64,000 nucleotides of DNA from Eimeria necatrix. Its lineage: Eukaryota; Apicomplexa; Conoidasida; Eucoccidiorida; Eimeriidae. The translations under genes were made by a program, and so were the position numbers. Location of the stretch: positions 1 through 64,000 of the forward strand of contig NW_013652353.1 of the NCBI RefSeq assembly GCF_000499385.1, written 5' to 3'. Positions 23,851-36,764 of the stretch are shown one piece after another. Below the pieces are notes generated by a model. It was not told the origin of the DNA and made no database searches. It was given only the letters and a program-made list of their open reading frames with translations. How positions within the stretch are numbered: the first letter of the stretch is position 1; the number at the start of each line of letters is the position of its first letter.

Positions 23851-26800
23851 CTAAGCTTGCAAGTCAGTTTCTGGCATCCCCGCATCGACAACTGCACCAC
23901 TCTCTGCCACTGAATTGGAAACTGCTGGATGTTGTTCCTGTAGCGTCGCTTCTTCGGCAACGTCTGCTTTTTCCATTTGCGACGACTTCTGCTTCTGCTC
24001 CGCTGCGCGAGTATGCTGTTCCCTCTCCGCCTCTAAAACGCCCCGTAGCAGCGACTCTGGAATGCTGTCATGTGTCTCAGCCTCTGCACAGAGCATAGCA
24101 GAAGCAGCAAAATATGGAGAGTCAGAACCAGCCAGGCGGCCAAAGATACTATTTCCGTCCCACGTAAAATTAGCCAAGCAAATAAGCCAAGGAAGCACCA
24201 CTAGACATCTAGCCGTGGAACCCGGTCTTTACACCCAAAGGAACAACTACGCTTGCATACCTTCTTGCGCGACAGAGCCAGTCTCCCCTGTAATCTCTGA
24301 GGAAGGGGCAGCGAGACCCCTACCAATAACTTGGGAGTCAGCAACAGTAACAAATCGTTGAGCCAGCGCGCGGCTTAGGAACAGACAATAACAACGCAAT
24401 GCATTAATCCCACAACTGTAAACATGTACCGCGATTGCGCTAATTCGAATCACATTACTGCAAGACGCTTTTATGCTTACCGGATTTGCATGCCTGTAGT
24501 TTAAATGAAAACAGGCTCTTAAAATGAACACCATAGAAAATAGAAGTCAACAACCGCCACAGCTGCAATGGCTTCAAAAATGTCTCACCGGCACACAAGT
24601 GTAAGCCACTTCCGCTCATCAGAAAGCAGCAAGTCCGAAACGACCTGTTCAATAGGCATACACAAAGGACAATACAAAATAACATCTCGGCCTACAACGG
24701 CTAAAATCAACTAATCGGTGCAGAGGAAAGAACAAGGAAGTGACTAAAATCAATCTTTGCGCCATGTAATTACTGTTTCTCACCCGCTGCAGAGCTATAC
24801 TTGTGAACCGAATGTGGACCTCTTTTCTTTCGGGTGTTGCAAGAACACTGGTCCACGCTGCTCCTGCAGCGCAGCCTGCCGCCAAATCAGCCTCAAAGCC
24901 TCTTTGAATCCGTGCAGCATTGGAATCACTTGAGGACTCGTCTTGCTGAGCGGCATCGCTCCCGCTGCCTGCAGCCGCGACTTTCGCTGGCGTCACAATG
25001 CCTCCTGCCTTCACAACGCTGGGACGGCGTTCGTGTCCCGGGCCAAGTCCTGGAAACGGAGTATCTTCTAACATGCTGCTGTGCCTTGCCCGTCCGCTGC
25101 CAGGCACGTCGAGAAGGTTCCCTGATTTTTCACAGACAGCTGCAGTGCCGTCTGCTGCCTTTGTCGGATTGCCCGTAGCTGTGGTGACTGTGCTCTGTGC
25201 GGTTGTCTTCGCTGAAGAAGCCCCAATAAAGTGACTCAAAGCTTCTTGTTCCTCTTGTGACGCTGGCTCACATATTTCCAAAACGTCCTTACATATGAGG
25301 TGATAAACCAGATCATAAAATTCGTTTGAAAGCATACGCCGTGGGTATGCCATACGAAGCTCTGTGGGTCTAAACGCTATAGGAAACACTGAAGCCACTT
25401 TAGCCATCATCTGCTCCTCCGGCAGGAGTCGTTCTACAGTGAACATGCACGTTGCAACAAGCTGGGGAACAAAAGGCAGAGAGTTCAAATTCGAAACAAC
25501 ACGCGCTTCACAGTAACGCTTTATTCCCCATCCGCCGTCTTCCGTGTCTCCCTGTTTCACAATTGGTTCCTCTGCATCGCTATCCCACTCCAAGTGTTTT
25601 GCTTGGGCTACACGTCGTCTGCGGCTTTTACGCAGGGCCGCGAGATCGTCTAAGTCAAGCGGCATCCATGAAGGTCTGAAGCAGAGAAGAGCGAACTCGG
25701 CGTCCGTCAACTTGCCCCGACGAATTCGGCTCCTGTCTTCCTGCGCGAGTTGCTCCTGTAGTCCCACACGGCAGTGCACAGAACCTCCTCCAAGACCATT
25801 AGTTTTTCGCCCATGACGCCTTGAGGCAAAACGTCTCGCGGGATGTTGTTCTTCATGCGCATGCGCTGAGTCTCGATGGTCGCCTCTGTTCTGTTCATTG
25901 GGTTTATTCGTGTCCTTCGAGCCCCAGTCTACTAGTCGCCTGCGGAAGCACTCCGCTAAGTAGAAGGGAGAGCGCACTGGCTCGCCATCGTCATTCTCGT
26001 CAAGAGAAAAAGAAACAGCACTGAGTACAGAGGCCGGCGGTGGCATGAGCTCGAGAGCCGCTGCGTCGGGAGGCATGCAAGAAGGGGATAATACGTCGTA
26101 CTGCGCCTGCTTCCTCCAATCTTCCCTGCAGGTTCAGACGTACACACCAAGGACTTCAGCAAGAGTTAAAGACTTACAAAGTTCGACACAGTTCCACACA
26201 GTGATTTCCCTCTACGAGAAAACCTGCTGCGGCAGTCCTTACTGTTCTGCGTCCGCAGAGGAGTTCGGAATAAACACCTCATCTGGCTCCAAGCCCAGCG
26301 CAATCCGCTGTTGGTTTAATGTCTTCAACAGTCCAATCACCGCCACGATCACTTCGTCGTCCACGTAGCGGACCTCTGTATCGTCTTCATCACTGGAATC
26401 ATCGGACGTTGCCTGTTCAGCTGAGGCCTCTTGATCGGCCGCACGTGCTCTTGCTTTTTTTCCCCTTGGGGTTTCATACTCTTGCTGAAGGTCCTGGTAC
26501 TGTTTTCCCATGCGCTGAAGCAGCAGACGTCTGTACCGCAGCTCAAAACTGAGAGTGTTCTCTCTTAGAAGTTCACTAGAGGCACGGTTCTTGCGTTTTC
26601 GCTCCTTCAGCACAACATGCCCGTCCTTCACCAGTTGTTTCGCCGTCAAAAAAATGTACTTCGGGATGCCTGCGAAGCACGGGAAAGAAACACCCCAAAA
26701 AACGCATAGTGTCTCAGCCTTGAAGAACCCTCTCGGAAGTGAGTGGAGTGCAGGATTATTCGTTTTCTGTACGCCTCGAAAATTCCCCGTTAAGTTCGAC

Positions 26801-29800
26801 ACATACCCGACACATACCTGAAGAGACCCGATGTACATAGTGCACGAGCTCGAAGGACAAATACTTGCGGTTTATATGCAAGCAGTGGGCCAAAAAGCTT
26901 GCGGTTTCATCTTGAGTCAGCTTGCCTATACACATCGGCAACAATTCGGCAAAGCAACATCTTACTCAGCTGATTGATTAAAGGAGCATAAAGCTATAAA
27001 AGGAAGAATGTACGAACGCTCTATGCAATGCAGGGAAACTTGGCTGTTCGTCAAATTAATATTGTGAGCTTCTCCATCCATAAGGCTTACGTAGTTCTAT
27101 GTAGGCGTTGTTGGCCTTGGCCATTTGCACAAGCTGCTGCTGCTCAGGGACATTATCAGTGGTATCACTGAGAACCGCACAAGGACAGCTGCACATAAGT
27201 TCTTAATCGTACTCCGCAAATGGAACAAGCGCTGCGTGCTCAATGCTATCGGCGGAGACTCTACAAGCTCGATGCATTACCTGCAGATGAGAACAAAAAC
27301 CAGCGGCTGGTAGAATTGTGACGGAAGTGGTCTGCACAAAGTCGTGGACTGCACTGGGTTCTCCTTCCCGCTGCTATCCACGACAGTAGCCGTGCGGTAC
27401 CCTTTGCCTGTGCAGAGCAGTCAGAAAAAATAATCTGCAGCGTGAGACCTCTTCTATTTGCAATCCAGTACAACTCAGAGACTCCTGATGCCACTTGGCT
27501 TGTGGGGTTGTGGATCCAAGTGTTGGATGTACTGAATACTGTGCAGCGTCTGGTAACGGGGACTACCAAGAGAAAGACGAAATGCACGAATCTGCTGTAC
27601 CGAGGGCTGAAGAAAAACCAAAATAACCACTAGAAATGCAGTGTCTGAATACGTACACCACCAGCATTTTCGCGAATGTTTACACCGCCACTCCTTCAAA
27701 TTCCTCATGTCATCGTCAAGCCGGTGTTGGCGCCGTACTAGGGAAACCCGAGCAACAAGGCGAGCAACTCTCCAGCTGTCTCGATCCATCTACGTTGAAC
27801 AAAAATGAGAACGCGCAGAGAGGGTTGCCCATACAGAGAGAAACACATAATGTAATGTGCAAAATGTGCAATGCGGATGAGAAGCATGCCTAGCGCTTTT
27901 ATGTGGGCTAGGAACATACCTCAGCGAAGACACTAGTGCCGGTGCGAACATGTAGGACAACAATAGAGCTCTCAAAGAGGGAGAACCCGTTGACAAGAGA
28001 TGCTATTATTGGGGCAATCGACTCCCCGCTTGACTGCAAACGGATATCAGTTGACACGGTAATCACGTGCAATGTCAGGAAAAGCGGTGGAAAGAATTGA
28101 CCCCTTACAAATCAACTAATCTGAGCGCTATGTTAATGACGCGTTCTGTGGCGCTTTCTGTGCAAATTTCGCTAAACTTACCCCGTACAAATATCTTGGG
28201 GTTGATTCGTCACTATCTGACGTCTCGCTCTCATCTGTGCACGAAGAATTATATTCCAACCAAAGCATAAACAAGCTTTTGTGAGTTCCCCTGTGAACTA
28301 ACACAGTGACCTGGAATAGACTGAGGTGACAGTGGGTGAGCTGACGTGCCTGAAGCAGCTGCAGCAAGTCCCAGATCAACACCGATGTTTTTGACGAGTG
28401 CGTGCACGGGTGTCATCCGGCGCCCAGCCTCTTCAACCCACTCCGCTGGCCTGTGCAAGAGTGCCATGGTGGGTGACATCGGCACGTATCCCTGCAGTTC
28501 GAAACATCAAAAGCAACTACGGATTTTGTGCCGCTGCGGCCTTTGTCTGTTTGTTCATATAATTACTGCTACAACACGTGCGACGTCCCCACATGATGAC
28601 CTACCTGCTTCCTAAGTCGTTTCATGCACTTTCGACGTTCCTTGGCAAGGCGCTGGTTTTCTGGCAGTTCGTGGGGCAGAACCAATCCATGTACAACTGT
28701 TTTCATCTCTTCAAGACGCCTGCGAAGGTTTTTAGACAAAAGCTTTCCAACGATATGTCAAATTACAACTCAACTGCATGTTATGTCTGTAAAGTCGAAG
28801 TGTATAAGCACCAGCAGTTACTACGGAACGTACCAGTGGAAAGAAGGATGTATAAGCTCTTTAGTAAGGCCGTAGACTGAGTTGTCACGGTCGATGCGCG
28901 AATAGCCTTTCTTCTCACGGTTGTCACTGACACGCCACCGCTGCGCGAACAGATAAAGGTCTGCAGGCAAGCTGGAAGCATAGCTCACCTATGAAACCCA
29001 TCATAGAACATGTACCAGCAGGCGCTGACAAGAGGCTAATCCCTGGCACTTAAGCCATCCCGGAACTACAGGGAGAATATCCTAGCCCTCAAAAATTTAC
29101 TTCAACCATTTCAGTGCAGAGTTTTCTCCACGCAAGCAGGGGAACATTGCCAATATTAAGGTTGGGCGAGTCTGGCATGTTGCTGATGCAGAACATCTGG
29201 CGATTCGATCTTTTAGAACCTGCAAAAATGCCGCATTTCGTTGAATGCAAGCATGCCGTTTTCTCTCTGCGCATAGGCCCTAGTGTAGTCAGAACGCCAC
29301 ATCTCGTGCATGCGCTCAGCAAATAATTCACATACGTCTACTAAACGTGAAACAAGGTATACAACTTCTCACCACAGCTCCTCACCAAAGTCGCGAATGT
29401 AATCTTCCAGCTCTTTCGCTCCCAGGCCTTCCCTTCCTCTGATGACCATCACCCCACCGACCTCCAATAAAGGTTGCAACTGAGGCATGTACGGCTCATA
29501 CCTGGAGCAACTCACACGAAAAATAAAAGTGTAGTACTCATCGTTGCTAGGGCACTTTGTTGCGCGAGCAGGAGTCCTTGATAAACGGCGCTCATTTGTG
29601 TGTGTGACTACTGGCGATCTCACCATTCATGAGCGAAGATAGGCCCGCATGGCACTGGGTAGTCCAACGGAGGTCGAACAGCTGTTCCTTGCTTTTTGTA
29701 CATCGTAGACGGCTCCAAAATACTTTTCAACTGGTTCCGACAAGGCCAACCAGGCCAAGACAAAAGCGGCTCCTGTTGTAAGGAGACGCATTCACACAAA

Positions 29801-32800
29801 AATGCTCACACGCCCTTTCGAAGAAGCGATAGATAGGCAGGACAAATGGTCCTCTTGAACTACAGTGGGGTCTGTAATCCTCACTACTAAACCTACGGCG
29901 AACCGCGGCTAAAAAGTGAAGCTTTCGTTGCCTTAACGAACGAAAACCACGCAGTGTCTTTGAGATACAACCGAATGCTTTACCATTTCCGGGCCAGTTT
30001 GGACCTTGTTGATTAGCGCTCCGGTAGGCATGTACACTTCGATGGGATGTTCCTTCCCCTTGACCATCATGCTCGGAAGTTGTTGGAATTCCATAGCATG
30101 TTGGGCAGAGCGGTACGTGTTGCTGTTGTACACAACACCAGCACAAATCATCCACTGAATATTACACACTTCCCAGACGACCAACCCTGTCATGATACTG
30201 CGAGCGTCTGCTGTGTGGGTTGGGTGGCTAGCAGTTTGCACACGTTGCTGGGAGGTGTTTCGCAACTTGCTCACGCGTCAACGTATACTTCTCGGGGACC
30301 TGCCTTTGCCATGAGCCTCGCAGCTAGGTTGACAAAGTCCCCCAACGCGGTGTATTCTTTCCGCAAATCGTTTCCCACAGTCTGCACACCAAGCAGTGGC
30401 TTGTGAAAGCACCTGCTGCGTACTTCGAAGCTGCCTACGGCCAAGCGCTACTGTATCAGCTTTGCCAACAAGTGCTCTACCCGTGTCTGATCGTGCGTAC
30501 CCCACACCATACACGGCCGCTGGTGATTCCAATCCCGGCATCAAGTCCAAACATCTTCATGCCGTCAATCACGCGCAGCCCTGCCATGATGGCTAAAGTA
30601 GGAAACCAGCCCAACACAGTGAACGAAGCAAGCAGATTTGTTTGTAGCCAACGGAAAGCTGCTGCCGTGCTCCTGCTGTAGCCTTTCCTCAAAGATCTGC
30701 ACTCGGATTTTACATTAGCACTCACCTCTAACTGGATCGTCGAGGTGATACACCGGTGGTAGCCCAAACATAACGAGCAGCAAAACACCCTTGTCATCTA
30801 CAAGAAATTTATTGACAGAGCCTTCCTGTGGTAAAGAGAATTCAACACCATGAATGCATTATTTTGTCAGCGGTCAGCGCCATAACTCAAGAACGGCAAC
30901 AGAGCTAAATTGCCTGAAGCCAGCGCACCATGGTGTAGGCTGCCTTTTGGGTCATTTTCATGAGCTTGTGGGCAATTTGGCTCCCAGTTGTAGATGACAC
31001 ATCCAGTCCCCGAACGCAAATGAACATGACAGAAACCTGCGACACATGCAGGAATACACGACAGTAAGTTGGAAAATGCGCAGCTGTTAACTGAAAGCGT
31101 CACACTAGAATATTGAAAAAACGAGTCTTACCGTTCGCAGTTCATTTAAAAACACGTTGCAGCCAGACTTCAGCCTTCTAAAAACGGCAGGCGGTATGTA
31201 CCTGCGATCCACCGACCCGACTCAAAACGCATCAACGTAAGGCTCCGTACTAGATACAACACTGGCCGAGATTGTGCAGCCTCACAAGTTGGGAGAAAAT
31301 CAACGCGTACCTCCGCAATAAGTCTACATCGTCAGCGTCAACTTCAATTGACGCCAGTGGAGGAGGTGGCGACACGTGCCAGTCGGCTACCCTGTGAATT
31401 GCTTCAAGCTCCTCTTCTTCAACGTTGTTCTTTGACTCCTCTCCCCCAGCGCTGGCGTTGCTGCTACGTCGCTTTTCGTTTGCAATCTTGACTAAATCGT
31501 CAGCGTGAGGTAACAACCGGTAGAATTGTCTTCCCGGAGGCGAGTCTTTTACCGGCTCCAGCGAAGCAACGCCATGCATTGCTTCCGCCATGGTAGGAGA
31601 TACAACAGTTTCGCCTGACGCACGCAACGGTAGAAATGCATAAAATCCATTAAGCTAGTCTTTGCAGAAGACGGATGCCTCCAGTTTGCATAAAGCTGGA
31701 AACTTAAGGCTTCTGAAGGTGGCAAGGCTGGCCAGGGACCCCTCACCCGTGCTGGCTAGCGGCTCCGCGATAGAAATTTCCTCTAAAGGAGCTCCAGCTA
31801 CCACGTACTCCCATCGATCCATGATACCCCCAACCTGCGCAGTTGCCAAGAACTTGGAGTGAGAACAAAGGCTGACAGGCTTCAAGATCGTAATAAGTTC
31901 TATTTTGTCTCAAACAAGAGTAATGTGGAGCGGCTTGTCCGCATGTTGGTCCTAACGTGGAGATGCACCAGTCATCTGCATGTTTCCCACAGAGCTGTAT
32001 GCAGTGTCGTCACATGGAGGAGAAAACTGAGTCAAGGCCAGTGGCACAGAGGGTCGCGTGAGAATCTGACCTGGAGAATCGTGACTCGCCCAAAACCTGC
32101 TCCAATGTGAAGGGTTAAGGTTTTTCCCGCAAAGCCTGTTGGGTATTTGTGAAGAGACTGGTGAAGATTCATGCAGCACTTGGCTGCTAGAAGGCAAGCC
32201 TGTCTGGCGTCTACACGATACTCATTATCCTCCACACCGTCCTTCTCATCTGAATGCAACAGTTGGCAAAGCTCTCCAAGCAGCTGAGAGCAACAAAGAT
32301 TCTCGACTGCCACGTAGAGCTTGTGGTGCAGCATTCACTTCCTCGTGTCGATCTGTTCAAGTAGTGACCGCACTGACTCTAGCCTCCCCCCAGAGCCTCT
32401 CTACAGAAACTGTGCTCAAACTCGTTAAGCAGCTTGCAGCAGCCGCACATTCATCATCATCGTCTTCGTCGTCAACTGGCCAAACAATCGTCAGCGCGTC
32501 GCCACTGAATTTGATGATGTCGCCGCCCCAAAAATGCACGATGCGAATGATCTTGTCAAAAAACTGATTAATGATCTGAAGGATGCACACGCCGAGAATG
32601 ATGCACGTCAGTTACCCCTTGTTGCGACCACAACCCTCTCAAACCTTTCCAAACGGCTTCGAAATCGCCTGAAGGAACATTTTCTATTTGGTTTCGTCCA
32701 AAATGAGCACATTTTAGTCTCATAGCTTACACCGCCAAGGCGCTCCGCTCCGTTTGGTTGTGTGTCCAGCGCTTCCGTGAGAGCTGTGAAGCCGCTAGCG

Positions 32801-33498
32801 TCGCAGAAGACCTGCATTCATTACGAGTGACAAGCGGGTACTCAGATTACATCGGCGCTGAACGTACGGTTATCAAGCAGGCCAGAGGCCCCGTTACTAA
32901 AACAGCCAAGGGAGACTTACAACCGCAGCAGTAAACTTCTCAACTTGTACGTCGAAGTCATCCGAGTACCTGTAACATTCAACAGTCAAACCTTCTGTCG
33001 CATAGCACGGAAAGCCAAACCTCAAGTGCGAAATTATACGCAGCCTTGTCGGCCAACCAATGTAGCAGTTTGCCAAACCTGATGCGCTTATCCGCGATTG
33101 CTTCCAGCACTGTCCTGGGCACGAAACAGGAAAATTGCCGGACATCCAGTGAATGGCCTTGAAGGACAAGACAACAAAAGCAACCACTCTGCTGCCCATT
33201 TCTACGATGCAAGGTGGAGAGAAATAAGAGCTAGAGAACAGTGAAGACCTCCGCGTAACAACCAGGCGTATCGGCACTACAAGAAATGCACATGAGAACC
33301 AAGAAGCTTCCCACAAAGAAGTACGACTACCCCTGGAAACTCCGGGCCGACGACTATCTCACCAAGCGTGTCCGCAATCTTGGCCTGCTTAGCAGTCCGC
33401 TGTTGCATGGATGCATTCAGGCGCCGCTCGCACCGCAAGGCAAGCCACCGCCAATCCTGGGAAACGGCATCGCCCTGATGAGAGGAAACGGCAGACAT
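23851..33498 (-). CDS. ACbeta: Soluble-type adenylyl cyclase (class III, ADCY10-like)
   Basis: I could read about 32 exons whose phases all agree, from ATG at 33498 (an in-frame stop directly precedes it) to TAG at 23851: about 1,900 residues. C1 half: VFCDASGFTALTEAL (Asp about 105) and GGDIIKFSGDAL (Lys about 150, Asp about 154), then DRWEYVVAGAPLEEISIAEP and GETVVSP. Linker: LLRRYIPPAVFRRL. C2 half: EGSVNKFLVDDKG, GIGITSGRVWCG and EYTALGDFVNLAARLM (Asn about 528, Arg about 532). Metal residues from C1 and transition-state residues from C2 would make one composite site converting ATP to cAMP. A long C-terminal part resembles the ATPase/helical region of mammalian soluble cyclase, with a degenerate P-loop (GREGLGAKE, about 683) and VERLLPEEQMMAKVASVF (about 1510). 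Least certain: exon 29908-29810 and the start of the next exon. Confidence 0.88.
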
Positions 33499-33508
33499 TT
33501 AGCAGCGA

Positions 33509-34746
33509 GTGCTTCCTTCTAGGTGGAAAGGCCAACAAGAACCAACAAGACACACAAACATATCCATAAACAGCGTCGCAAAAGCTAATGGTGTAGTAGT
33601 GAGACGGAAAAAATGCGCTGTCAGTGCCGCACTTCAGTCCAACGGTACACCACAGCTTACACCGGAGACGAGGGAGTCTGACACATCTTCTATGGCCGGT
33701 GGCCTCTCTGGTGCTCGAGAGAGGCGCTTCACGCTGGATCCACTGCGAGACTGGAGAGTTTCATGGAGACCACCGGGGCCAAACGCCGGCGTCTTCCCTT
33801 TTGAAGGCGAACACACAACATCACACTGGCAGCTTACATCGAGTTCTGGCTGGCTCGTGTAGAGTCACTTGCCTGCCATTTCACTTAAGCAAGGCAAAAC
33901 AGCCTCTTGCGGCTTGCAGAGAAAAGCGAGTATACTGTGCGAAAGCAGATGCATTAGTGTCAGAAGGCTCGTGCAAGATCAGCTGGATGCCCCATAGGGG
34001 ACGCTGTGTGTAGACGGTGCACCATCGCGCTATTTGGGAGGAAAAAAGAGCAACGTGCCTACCCAATTCGCTAACAGTAACCCTCGCTACACTCACAGCA
34101 AAGCATGAAAACTGCACCGGAGGTCTACTTCAATTCGTTCAATCGTCTGCCCCGTCAGTCCCCCATTTGCCTCACCATCGTTTTGGCTTCTTCGATACAG
34201 GCGGTTCCCCATGGAGTGGATCGGTGGTTTCGCGACACAAATCTTCTCAATGTGGCGAGGGTTTTGCCTCCGGCCAGCGTCAGGTAGACTTACCTGTCGC
34301 ACGCTTAAAATCTCCCCAACGGCTTTAGAAGGAACTCATCTCTACTGATGTGAAGCTGCTGCCCGTCTCTGACTTTCGCAGAGTCTCCACAAAGCATTCA
34401 CATCGAAGCTGTTTCCGCTGGCCGATCTGTCTGGCGCGCTAGTGAGTGACGCATGTGGTCCTCTGTTGTGGCTCCACAAGAAAATTATCACGTACTCGGG
34501 AATCTGTTTTCGTAGATGCTTTGGTTTTCAGCAACTCTACAGAGTGAATCACCGCGTGCGCTGCAGTTGCGCTGTCGCTGGACCTCGATAGAGCCAGTGG
34601 CTCGAACACTGAGCGGGGTGTGGCAGCCGAGCATGAAGCTGCACCCGTTCAGTTCAATGTCTTTGTTGATAATTCAGCACATTCAACACAACACAAATCC
34701 TTCCACTAAGCGGCATTACCCAAGGAGCTTCCCTGGCAAGCGTTGA
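33509..34746 (+). CDS. Possible spliced plus-strand gene, unknown
   Basis: Open frames at 33509-33859 (possible donor CTC|GTGTAG), about 34,099-34,285 (ending AG|GTAGAC), about 34,382-34,441 (ending CTA|GTGAGT) and about 34,516-34,746 can be joined in phase. The joined protein contains PEVYFNSFNRLPRQSP, FRDTNLLNVARVLPPASV and HKAFTSKLFPLADLSGAL. These read like protein, but I recognise no family and the 5' end is uncertain. If real, it is divergent from the adenylyl cyclase gene, whose ATG is at 33498. The start could lie further right. Confidence 0.3.
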
Positions 34747-35230
34747 GGCGCTCGATGAGAACTTACAGCAGCCCCGCCCAAGCCGCATGCACAAATATTG
34801 GCCGATTTTGCTGATTCCACATCGCCATGTTCTTCAAAAAGCAACTTCGTATAAAGTTCTTACGATTCCCAAGTATGCTGGTCAATTTCCATGGAAATAG
34901 GACCCTTTGCGGCTCCGTGGCATCATTGGGCCCACCAACCGCCTCGGCAGGGTCGCTTTAATCTGATGCTTATCTGCCTCTCGCTTGACATAAGAAAATG
35001 AGAATTTTACAAGAAAACCATTTAGAGTACAATGTGCTTTGATGGATGTCTGTGTCCGCCTCACCAGCAGCGCCATAAGGGGCCCCCCATCGCATGCCGC
35101 ACTGACGCGGCGTGTGCTTGAAGCAGTACTCAAGGGACAACACTGCTGCTTTTCACGTCATATAGCTTTTTCGAGATCATTTGGCTTTTGCAGCCTGACA
35201 ACGGGGAGCAAGGGCTAGCCAGCGCCAACG

Positions 35231-36400
35231 ATGCTGGCGGTCTCGCCTTCGCTAGCAACGAAGCCACACCGGGAAGCGATAACAGAGTTTGTTTACCTCC
35301 GGTCTTCAATCGTTCGTGCAATTCGTTCGGCTTCTGGGCGTTGTGGGGTGCGCTGTCGCTACTCAAATTGTCTTGAGGGAAAGCAGCCCAGTGTCTGCGT
35401 GGGGACTGTTCCCGTCGTAACCGTTGTGGCACCAGCCAGTGCTCCAAAGCACACTTACCAGCCTTTTGATGAGCATGGAAAGCATCCAAAAGTTAAAGCG
35501 GCCCTAGTTGGACTGCGTTCTGGTCATTGCGTCACAGCTTTCCCGCACCTCTCGTGCAGGCGGCTGCAAGCTCACCCTACGCAACACAGTCTGAGGATGT
35601 TCTCAGAGGACAGAAAGAACTCAGGCGCGCGTATGCAATGTTTACCGGCTTGCTCGATGGCAGATACTTTGGGAATCCCTCATTTCGTTTCTCATCTGAA
35701 TATCCTTGCAACTGAGCGCCAGACAGAAGATTCGTCATACGACAACACGCGGACCGCCAATGGTGGAGCACATCAAATTGTTGCCTCTCCAGACGTTGAA
35801 GCAGTGCATGTGGATCAAACCCTGTTGCATCCAGACTTTTTGCAAACGCCGTATTCTTCAGAGGCTACTCAGGGCAAGGGAGATTGCGACTTACAGCGGC
35901 TGCAGTGTCGCTATGACTCTCTGCTTCTGAAGCCTTCTTCATTTGGACTGCAAGTGCAGCTGCTGCATTCAATTATCCGAAAAGCTCAGCGGCTGCACGA
36001 CGCTTGTGTTTATTTGAACAAGCTACAGCCGCTGCAGGAGCGAATTCGCACCCCTGGCACAAATGCCTGTCTGGAAGTCCATCCTGTGTTGTATGCTGCG
36101 TTTTGTATTTATAGCCCGAGCCATATCCACATAGCTGCGACGAAGCGTGTTGGGGCTGCAGAGCACTTTTTAAGCCAATACATGATGGCTAAGAGCCGGA
36201 CCAAAGCAAGAAGCCCCTCCACCGGTCTTGCCGGGTGTGGGCAAGTAGCAGATGACCAGTGGCTCGCCAATACATCTCTGAAGAACGTTTGCGTATACCC
36301 GCTAGAGGCGCTGTCACCACGACTGCGTCTTTTCTGTTTGACAGCCCCCTCTCGCCTGGCTGCCTGGGAAGGCATTTTTACGCGAGCTCTTGCATTTTGA
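35231..36400 (+). CDS. Uncharacterised 389-residue open reading frame
   Basis: A single uninterrupted frame from ATG to TGA, much longer than chance frames nearby. No signal peptide is apparent at this ATG. The C-terminal half has helical stretches (LQVQLLHSIIRKAQRLHDAC and HIHIAATKRVGAAEHFLSQY). No family is recognised. It might be the last exon of a longer plus-strand gene rather than a complete protein. Its position about 285 bases before the first tRNA-Leu gene fits a 3' end. Confidence 0.5.
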   Translation: MLAVSPSLATKPHREAITEFVYLRSSIVRAIRSASGRCGVRCRYSNCLEGKQPSVCVGTVPVVTVVAPASAPKHTYQPFDEHGKHPKVKAALVGLRSGHCVTAFPHLSCRRLQAHPTQHSLRMFSEDRKNSGARMQCLPACSMADTLGIPHFVSHLNILATERQTEDSSYDNTRTANGGAHQIVASPDVEAVHVDQTLLHPDFLQTPYSSEATQGKGDCDLQRLQCRYDSLLLKPSSFGLQVQLLHSIIRKAQRLHDACVYLNKLQPLQERIRTPGTNACLEVHPVLYAAFCIYSPSHIHIAATKRVGAAEHFLSQYMMAKSRTKARSPSTGLAGCGQVADDQWLANTSLKNVCVYPLEALSPRLRLFCLTAPSRLAAWEGIFTRALAF

Positions 36401-36684
36401 TCTGCTCACATTTTGAAGTGCGTTGTTGGATGTCACAAAACTAGATTGCGTGAGCGTTGCAAAACGTATGCGTTTTTGTCTGGCGTGGTTGGCATACGTT
36501 TTAACCTGTAGAGGTCTGGGGACTAGCAGTATCTTGCACCATCCGACAGAGACAAAACTTTACGAGCTGCACTGGGTAGTGCCCACGGCTACCAGCGATA
36601 GCCTGCCGTTAGACTGCCAGTGCTTTTGAAAAAGATCGTAAACAATTCATTCTGTTGATGCAGTGACAGTTCGCCGGGGCTCTC

Positions 36685-36764
36685 GGCTGGATGGCCGAGT
36701 GGTCTAAGGCGCTGCGTTCAGGCCGCAGTCCTCGCGGGCGTGGGTTCGAATCCCACTTCAGTCA
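36685..36764 (+). tRNA. tRNA-Leu (anticodon CAG), copy 1
   Basis: An 80-base cloverleaf. The acceptor stem GGCTGGA pairs with TTCAGTC (two G-U pairs) and the discriminator is A. The anticodon stem CTGCG/CGCAG encloses loop TTCAGGC, giving anticodon CAG, which reads CUG. An extended variable arm (TCCTCGCGGGC) and T arm GTGGG-TTCGAAT-CCCAC follow. There is no intron and no encoded CCA. Internal A and B boxes serve Pol III. Confidence 0.97.

Noticed and set aside
29773..29809. A 37-base intron between two cyclase exons
   Set aside because: Shorter than usual; an alternative acceptor before 29730 gives a 79-base intron in the same phase.
33286..33522. Plus-strand open frame containing KKYDYPWKLRADDYLTK
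   Set aside because: It lies opposite the first exon of the adenylyl cyclase, whose ATG, donor and phase are well supported.
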